A stretch of DNA of 6,128 nucleotides, taken from Betaproteobacteria bacterium. GTDB lineage: Bacteria; Pseudomonadota; Gammaproteobacteria; Burkholderiales; Rhodocyclaceae. Each line of letters starts with the position of its first letter. The stretch's first letter is position 1. This document shows, in pieces, positions 1 through 6,128 of this stretch. The notes under the pieces were generated by a model that worked only from the letters and a program-made list of their open reading frames with translations, was not told the DNA's origin and made no database searches. A program made the translations under genes and the position numbers. The stretch is from positions 1 through 6,128 of the forward strand of contig BNUC01000177.1 in assembly GCA_025997075.1 (NCBI GenBank), written 5' to 3'.

Positions 1-4
1 AATA

Positions 5-2440
<2,436 letters not shown>

Positions 2441-2527
2441 TTCTGAAGCATTATTTGATGTAGAAAACCGTCGGGAGAACCTCAGGAAATTCCTCTTGCA
2501 GGGTTCCTGTATTTCAACCTGATAGAT

Positions 2528-2532
2528 AGGAG
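2528..2532 (+). promoter_or_regulatory. Ribosome binding site fixing the hupB GTG start
   Basis: An AGGAG Shine-Dalgarno core ends five bases before the GTG at 2538. No ATG in frame lies near it, and the HU family normally begins MNKSELI, which this GTG gives exactly. Together these decide the start. Confidence 0.8.
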
Positions 2533-2537
2533 AGTGT

Positions 2538-2810
2538 GTGAATAAGTCTGAATTGATCGATCAAATTGCCAGTTCCGCCGATATTTCCAAGGCAGCGGCC
2601 GGGCGTGCGCTGGAGGCCACGATCACAGCCGTGAAAACGAGCTTGAAAAAGGGCGATGAAGTTTCACTCGTCGGTTTTGGCACGTTCTATGTCAGTAAGC
2701 GGGAGGAACGTGACGGGCGCAATCCACAGACCAGGGAAGTGATCAAGATCAAGGGGGCGCTAGTACCGAAGTTCCGGGCTGGCAAAGCGCTCAAGGATGC
2801 TGTAAACTAG
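2538..2810 (+). CDS. hupB: HU-beta type histone-like DNA-binding protein
   Basis: HU is a small dimeric nucleoid protein that binds DNA with little sequence preference, bends it and stabilises kinked or nicked structures. The 90-residue product has the standard HU length. Residues 1-45 form the helical dimerisation part ([20 protein letters not shown] and onward), GFGTF is at 46-50, and the beta-arm carries GRNPQT at 60-65 with Pro63, the residue that intercalates into DNA in this family. The stretch from Gly46 to Thr65 fits the HU/IHF signature. The C-terminus [12 protein letters not shown] is typical. It starts with GTG behind a good Shine-Dalgarno. IHF subunits are less likely given the lon-hupB-ppiD context and the HU-like N-terminus. 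The gene lies 97 bases after lon and 24 bases before tRNA-Val, and its 3' end seems to contain the tRNA promoter. Confidence 0.97.
   Translation: MNKSELIDQIASSADISKAAAGRALEATITAVKTSLKKGDEVSLVGFGTFYVSKREERDGRNPQTREVIKIKGALVPKFRAGKALKDAVN
2779..2808 (+). promoter_or_regulatory. Probable promoter of the tRNA-Val/tRNA-Asp unit, inside the hupB 3' end
   Basis: A CTGGCA box (2779-2784, four of six consensus positions) is followed after 16 or 18 bases by overlapping -10 candidates TGTAAA (2801-2806) and TAAACT (2803-2808). Transcription would begin near 2813-2815, about 20 bases before the mature tRNA-Val. The first bases after the -10 (GCACG) are G/C-rich, as in discriminators of stringently controlled stable-RNA promoters. 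The alternative is that the tRNAs are made only by readthrough from hupB. Confidence 0.4.
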
Positions 2811-2834
2811 CACGTTCTGTGCTTCGGCGCATGT

Positions 2835-2907
2835 GGGTGCTTAGCTCAGTTGGTAGAGCGCTAGCCTTACAAGCTGGATGTCGGCGGTTCGAGCCCGTCA
2901 GCACCCA
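2835..2907 (+). tRNA. tRNA-Val, anticodon UAC
   Basis: A full cloverleaf of 73 bases can be drawn. The acceptor stem GGGTGCT (2835-2841) pairs with AGCACCC (2900-2906), the D-stem is GCTC/GAGC, the anticodon stem CTAGC/GCTGG (2861-2865/2873-2877) encloses loop CTTACAA, and the T-stem GGCGG/CCGTC encloses TTCGAGC. The anticodon TAC (2868-2870) reads GUN valine codons, mainly GUA and GUG. The discriminator is A2907. The next bases are CAC, so the 3' CCA is not encoded and must be added by nucleotidyltransferase. It closely resembles E. coli tRNA-Val(UAC). Spacing of 59 bases to tRNA-Asp with no terminator between suggests one precursor. Confidence 0.98.
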
Positions 2908-2966
2908 CACCTGGCTGGACAAGAGTGTTGGAATTTGTTCGTGCGCTTTGTATGTGCTGTGAAATT

Positions 2967-3043
2967 GGAGTGGTAGTTCAGTTGGTTAGAATACCGGCCT
3001 GTCACGTCGGGGGTCGCGGGTTCGAGTCCCGTCCACTCCGCCA
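2967..3043 (+). tRNA. tRNA-Asp, anticodon GUC
   Basis: The cloverleaf is complete. Acceptor GGAGTGG (2967-2973) pairs with CCACTCC (3033-3039), the D-stem is GTTC/GAAT with a G-U closing pair, the anticodon stem CCGGC/GTCGG encloses loop CTGTCAC (2999-3005), and the T-stem GCGGG/CCCGT encloses TTCGAGT. The anticodon GTC (3001-3003) reads GAC and GAU. The discriminator is G3040, normal for tRNA-Asp, and CCA is encoded at 3041-3043, unlike the neighbouring tRNA-Val. It ends just nine bases before a terminator stem, so it is the last gene of its transcript. Confidence 0.98.
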
Positions 3044-3051
3044 CTAATCAG

Positions 3052-3080
3052 AAGGCGAACGAGAGTTCGCCTTTTTTCTT
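3052..3080 (+). terminator. Intrinsic terminator of the tRNA operon
   Basis: A perfect 9-bp stem AAGGCGAAC (3052-3060) / GTTCGCCTT (3065-3073) with a GAGA tetraloop runs directly into a T-run (3072-3077). This is a textbook rho-independent terminator for the plus strand. It ends the tRNA transcript, and any hupB readthrough, 38 bases before the ppiD start. Confidence 0.93.
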
Positions 3081-3084
3081 ACTG

Positions 3085-3113
3085 CTGTGATCCCTAACGA
3101 ACCAGTGGATAAT
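3085..3113 (+). promoter_or_regulatory. Weak promoter candidate immediately before ppiD
   Basis: GATAAT (3108-3113) matches the -10 consensus at five of six positions, but the -35 position 17 bases upstream (CTGTGA, 3085-3090) is poor. Transcription would start almost on the ATG at 3118, giving a leaderless or nearly leaderless message. Only 37 bases separate the terminator from ppiD and no better promoter is visible there. The alternative is low-level readthrough of the terminator. Confidence 0.2.
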
Positions 3114-3117
3114 CATC

Positions 3118-5019
3118 ATGTTTGACGCTGTACGCAACAACAAACGAATTGTTCAGATTTTCCTCGGACTGATAACCTTGCCATTTGCTTTTTGGGGCAT
3201 CGACTCCTATATGAGCAATATCGGCGCCGGCAACGATCTCGCCAGCGTAGGGGACACCAAGATCAGCTTTCCCCAGTTCGAGCAGGCCTTGCGCGAGCGA
3301 CAGGATCAGATGCGACAGTCTCTGGGGGCGGAGTTCAGGTCGGAAATAATGAATTCGCCGGAAATCAGGCTGGGTGTTCTCAACAGCCTGATCGACCAGC
3401 GTCTGGTGTGGCTGGAAGCGGCGGATAAGCGTCTGTGGACCAGCGACCAGACCTTACAGCAATTCATCGCCAACATACCGTCACTGCAAGAAGACGGGAA
3501 GTTTTCGCCATCGCGTTACGAGGCTGTGGTGCGTGCGCAGGGCATGTCTCCGGCGCAGTTCGAAGGGCGCTTGCGCCAGGATCTGACGCTGCAACAACTG
3601 ATCGGAACGGTGAGCACCGCAGCTTTCGTATCCACGACGCAGGCCGAGCAGATGTTGCGTATCCAGACCGAGGAGCGACAGTTCAGCGAGTTCAAAATTG
3701 CAACGGCCCAGTTCGCCGAGAAATTGAAGATCGAGCCGGAGGCCGTACAAAAGTTCTACGACGAGAATAAAACCCGCTTCGAAGTGCCGGAACAGGTCAA
3801 GGCTGAATATGTCGTCCTGTCGCTCGAAGCCCTGTTGTCGCAGGTCACGGTGAGCGACGACGAGATCAAGTCCTGGCATGAGAACCATCTGGATCGTTAC
3901 CAGCAGCCCGAGGAGCGCCGCGCCAGCCATATCCTGATTACTCCAGGTGATGACGGCAAGGAAAAAGCCAAGACTCAGGCGGAAGACGTGCTGAAGGAAG
4001 TCCAGAAAGACCCCTCCCGTTTCGCCGATCTGGCCAAACAATATTCGAAGGATCCGGGATCGGCTGAACAGGGTGGCGATCTGGGCTTCTTCAGTCGCGG
4101 CATGATGGTCAAACCCTTCGAGGACGCGGTGTTCGGTCTGAAAGAAGGAGAAATTTCCGGGCTGGTCGAATCGGATTTCGGCTACCACATCATCAAGCTG
4201 ACCGGCATTCAGGAAGCGAAAGAGCGGCCGCAGCAGGAAGTACGTTCCGAGATCGAGGATGAATTGAAACGGCAGGCGGCAAGCCGCCAGTTCGCCGAGG
4301 CGGCGGAGAATTTCAACAACCTAGTTTACGAGCAATCCGACAGCCTCCAACCGGCTGCGGATAAATTCAAACTGGAAATCCAGAAAACCGACTGGGTACC
4401 GAAGAATGCCGACGCGCAGGTACGGGCTGAGTTGGGCGTGCTAAACAACGACAAAGTACTCTCGGCGCTTTTCTCCGAGGATGCCGTCAAGAACCAGCGC
4501 AATACCGAAGCGGTCGAAGTGGCCTCGAATACCTTGGTGTCGGCGCGTGTGGTGGAGCATGTCGCGGCGACGATTCAAGCCTTTGAAACGGTCAGGGACG
4601 ACATCGAAAAACACCTGAAGGACGAAGAAGCAATGAAGCAGGCCCGGGCGGAAGGCGAAGCTCGCCTGGCGGAACTCGAAAAAGGGGAAGATAAGCTCGC
4701 GTGGTCGGAAGCAAGCGGATTGTCACGTTTGCAGTCCAGGCAGTCGCAGTTGCCCTTGGCTGTGCTACAGGCTATTTTCAAGGCCGACGTGCAGAAGCTG
4801 CCGACTTATGTTGGCGTCGGCCTTGACGACGGCTACTCAGTATTCAAGATCACCCAGGTCGTGCAGCCGGAGAAGATCGACGAAAATCAGCTCAAGGCGC
4901 TCAAGAGCGAGTACGCGGGCCTCGTAGCGCGGGAAGACTTTTCGGCCTATCTGTCGAGTCTGCGCTCCCGTTATAAGATCGACATCAACAAGTCTTTGCT
5001 GGAGAGAGGTGATCGCTAG
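3118..5019 (+). CDS. ppiD: PpiD-type membrane-anchored periplasmic chaperone with SurA N-terminal and parvulin domains
   Basis: PpiD is an inner-membrane chaperone facing the periplasm; it associates with the SecYEG translocon and helps newly exported proteins fold. The 633-residue product matches the family length (623 in E. coli). It has a short cytoplasmic N-terminus with basic residues (R6, K9, R10), one transmembrane segment (about 11-31), and a SurA-like helical domain (about 40-210). A single parvulin-type domain (about 267-362) follows, with RRASHILI (His271), GGDLGFF (319-325) and FGYHIIK (His357). A helical C-terminal chaperone region (about 365-630) completes it. Asp321 sits where Pin1 has its active-site Cys; many bacterial parvulins share this. 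E. coli PpiD shows little isomerase activity, so catalysis here is uncertain, although both conserved histidines are present. The ATG at 3118 gives the exact family N-terminus but has only a weak Shine-Dalgarno (GTGGAT, 3105-3110). It follows the tRNA terminator and ends 67 bases before the probable cyclase start. Confidence 0.95.
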   Translation: MFDAVRNNKRIVQIFLGLITLPFAFWGIDSYMSNIGAGNDLASVGDTKISFPQFEQALRERQDQMRQSLGAEFRSEIMNSPEIRLGVLNSLIDQRLVWLEAADKRLWTSDQTLQQFIANIPSLQEDGKFSPSRYEAVVRAQGMSPAQFEGRLRQDLTLQQLIGTVSTAAFVSTTQAEQMLRIQTEERQFSEFKIATAQFAEKLKIEPEAVQKFYDENKTRFEVPEQVKAEYVVLSLEALLSQVTVSDDEIKSWHENHLDRYQQPEERRASHILITPGDDGKEKAKTQAEDVLKEVQKDPSRFADLAKQYSKDPGSAEQGGDLGFFSRGMMVKPFEDAVFGLKEGEISGLVESDFGYHIIKLTGIQEAKERPQQEVRSEIEDELKRQAASRQFAEAAENFNNLVYEQSDSLQPAADKFKLEIQKTDWVPKNADAQVRAELGVLNNDKVLSALFSEDAVKNQRNTEAVEVASNTLVSARVVEHVAATIQAFETVRDDIEKHLKDEEAMKQARAEGEARLAELEKGEDKLAWSEASGLSRLQSRQSQLPLAVLQAIFKADVQKLPTYVGVGLDDGYSVFKITQVVQPEKIDENQLKALKSEYAGLVAREDFSAYLSSLRSRYKIDINKSLLERGDR

Positions 5020-5073
5020 TAATGAGCTGATTGTTTTTTTGGCGCAGACCGATAAAGAAGAAAGAGAAAGAAC

Positions 5074-5081
5074 GAGAGAAG
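5074..5081 (+). promoter_or_regulatory. Ribosome binding site favouring the ATG at 5087
   Basis: GAGAGAAG lies five bases before the ATG at 5087, at the end of a run of almost pure purines (5054-5081, one pyrimidine). It is not a perfect Shine-Dalgarno, but it is A/G-rich and well spaced. It supports starting the cyclase here rather than at the upstream GTG at 5009. Confidence 0.5.
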
Positions 5082-5086
5082 TAATA

Positions 5087-6013
5087 ATGTCAAGAACATT
5101 GAATCCGACTCTCCAGCAACGACTCTTTTTCGATAGCCTCATGAATGGCATATATTTCGTCGATCGCAAACGGAATATCACTTACTGGAATCCTGCCGCA
5201 GAACAGATATCCGGCTGGCAGGCAGATGATGTAGTCGGTAAAAATTGCAAGGACGATATTCTGGTTCATAGTCTGGGAGGCCACAAGCTGTGCCGCGAGC
5301 ATTGTCCACTGCTCGCGGCCATAAAACAGGGGGAAAACCTCGAACCGGCCACTTTCAGTGTGCATCTGCGGCACAAGGACGGCTATCGCGTTCCCGTGCG
5401 TGTGCGTTGCATTCCTGTTCTGGATGAAGATGAGAAGGTCGTCGGCGCTGCGGAGATATTCGAATACGCCTATGTCAAAGAGGAGGTTCAGCGCGAGATC
5501 AATAAAATGGGCCGGGTTGCGTACTCCGACGCACTGACAAACATTCCCAATCGCCTCCATATGGAAAATGCGCTGAATGACTGGTTATGCGCTTATTACG
5601 ACGATAAGCCGCACTTGGCGGTGGTGATGGCGGATATCGACTTTTTCAAAAATGTTAACGACGAGTACGGCCACAACACGGGAGACCTGGTGCTGAAAAA
5701 TGTCGCTGCGATATTGCAGCAGAATTTGAGAACCCTGGATATCGTGGGGCGGTGGGGCGGAGAAGAGTTCTTGATCCTCCTGCAAAACATCAAGCCCGAG
5801 CAATTGGGCAAGAGACTCGAATCCCTGAGAACATGCATCGAGAACAGCCAGGTTGAGGACGGCGGTAAAACGGTGAAAGTCACGATGTCGTTCGGTTGCA
5901 CCATTCCCCGCGATGGCGACACGGTTCTTTCACTGGTGGAGCGCGCCGACGCCTTGCTTTACAAAAGCAAAAACGAGGGACGCAACCGCGTCAGTGTGGA
6001 AGCAATACAGTAA
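5087..6013 (+). CDS. PAS-GGDEF diguanylate cyclase
   Basis: Diguanylate cyclases join two GTP into the second messenger c-di-GMP, which generally favours biofilm over motility. From the ATG at 5087 the product is 308 residues. A PAS sensor (about 10-134) includes FVDRKRNITYWNPAAEQISGW and three clustered cysteines (C54, C69, C73, the last before Pro). A short helical linker (about 128-145) joins it to the GGDEF domain (about 146-305). That domain shows DALTNIPNR (148-156), metal ligand D183 in DIDFFK, active site GGEEF (224-228) and an RTLD inhibitory site (215-218), so it should be active and product-inhibited. There is no signal peptide or membrane segment, so it is probably cytoplasmic. 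An in-frame GTG at 5009 would add 26 residues and overlap ppiD by 11 bases; I prefer 5087 because the extra piece is charged, purine-coded and outside the PAS fold. It may be co-transcribed with ppiD. No EAL domain is present. The PAS ligand is unknown. Confidence 0.93.
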   Translation: MSRTLNPTLQQRLFFDSLMNGIYFVDRKRNITYWNPAAEQISGWQADDVVGKNCKDDILVHSLGGHKLCREHCPLLAAIKQGENLEPATFSVHLRHKDGYRVPVRVRCIPVLDEDEKVVGAAEIFEYAYVKEEVQREINKMGRVAYSDALTNIPNRLHMENALNDWLCAYYDDKPHLAVVMADIDFFKNVNDEYGHNTGDLVLKNVAAILQQNLRTLDIVGRWGGEEFLILLQNIKPEQLGKRLESLRTCIENSQVEDGGKTVKVTMSFGCTIPRDGDTVLSLVERADALLYKSKNEGRNRVSVEAIQ

Positions 6014-6020
6014 AGCGGAT

Positions 6021-6128
6021 CTACATCGATTTCAGTACCGTGCCTTCATGCGTATAACCGGGGCAGCACACGCAGAGCAGGCGCAGGCTGGAATTGGCTT
6101 TCAGCCAGTGCCACGTGTTTTTGGGCAG
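6021..6128 (-). CDS. C-terminal end of an unrecognised convergent gene (partial)
   Basis: On the minus strand one frame is open from the window edge to a TAG at 6021-6023, giving 35 residues that begin LPKNTWHWLKANSS and end HEGTVLKSM. About 70 percent of its third codon positions are G or C, like the genes in this window and better than the competing frames on either strand. The stop lies only seven bases from the TAA of the cyclase, a tight tail-to-tail layout. The piece is rich in Trp and Cys (three Cys in CVCCPGY). I do not recognise the family and assign no function. A 108-base open frame could arise by chance. Confidence 0.45.
   Translation of the reverse strand: MPKNTWHWLKANSSLRLLCVCCPGYTHEGTVLKSM

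Noticed and set aside
2496..2525. TTGCAG plus TGATAG as a hupB promoter
   Set aside because: The -10 box would put the transcription start on top of the ribosome binding site, removing the Shine-Dalgarno that defines the GTG start.
2809..2823. AGCAC/GTGCT hairpin after the hupB stop as a terminator
   Set aside because: The stem has only 5 bp and no T-run follows. It lies between the probable tRNA promoter and tRNA-Val, where termination would block the tRNAs.
2810..3052. tRNA genes as an integration site for a mobile element
   Set aside because: No integrase, no repeated tRNA 3' end and no shift in composition is visible. The sequence goes straight on to a terminator and ppiD.
3481..4188. 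A 235-codon open frame on the minus strand inside ppiD
   Set aside because: It lies over the SurA and parvulin regions of a clear PpiD protein and its product has no recognisable motif.
6093..6122. Small TGGCT/AGCCA hairpin near a T5 run as a terminator
   Set aside because: The T-run is more than ten bases from the stem, and the site is inside the probable minus-strand coding region.
6048..6128. A plus-strand open frame starting with ATG at 6048
   Set aside because: It has no ribosome binding site and poor third-position G/C bias. The opposite strand offers a more coding-like frame over the same bases.

Overview
The window is an ordinary chromosomal housekeeping segment from a proteobacterium, most likely a betaproteobacterium. 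This rests on the gene order lon, hupB, tRNA-Val, tRNA-Asp, then a ppiD-type membrane chaperone; on the N-terminal sequence of that chaperone ([20 protein letters not shown]); and on moderately high G+C with a G/C-biased third codon position. No taxonomic search was possible, so the class is an inference.

Layout. Positions 5-2440 (+) hold the complete ATP-dependent protease Lon, starting almost at the window edge, so its own promoter and any clpX upstream are not visible. A 97-base gap with a possible weak promoter leads to hupB (2538-2810, +), a GTG-started HU DNA-binding protein. Just behind it are two tRNA genes, Val(UAC) at 2835-2907 and Asp(GUC) at 2967-3043, closed by a strong intrinsic terminator at 3052-3080. 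Next come a PpiD/SurA-type periplasmic chaperone anchored in the inner membrane (3118-5019, +) and a PAS-GGDEF diguanylate cyclase (5087-6013, +; an upstream GTG at 5009 is the alternative start). The last 108 bases look like the C-terminal end of an unrecognised convergent gene on the minus strand.

How the parts relate. Lon (cytoplasmic proteolysis), HU (nucleoid structure) and PpiD (folding of proteins leaving the Sec translocon) form a conserved neighbourhood linked to protein quality control. The tRNA pair and its terminator separate lon/hupB transcription from ppiD. The diguanylate cyclase follows ppiD closely on the same strand and may be co-transcribed with it. It has an intact GGEEF active site, an RxxD inhibitory site and a cysteine-containing PAS sensor.

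I found no mobile element, CRISPR array, phage gene or defence system, and nothing that amounts to a new biological system. The points most worth a second look are the Cys-rich PAS domain of the cyclase, its uncertain start and purine-rich leader, the 10-bp extended acceptor pairing of the tRNA-Val precursor, and the unidentified minus-strand gene end.
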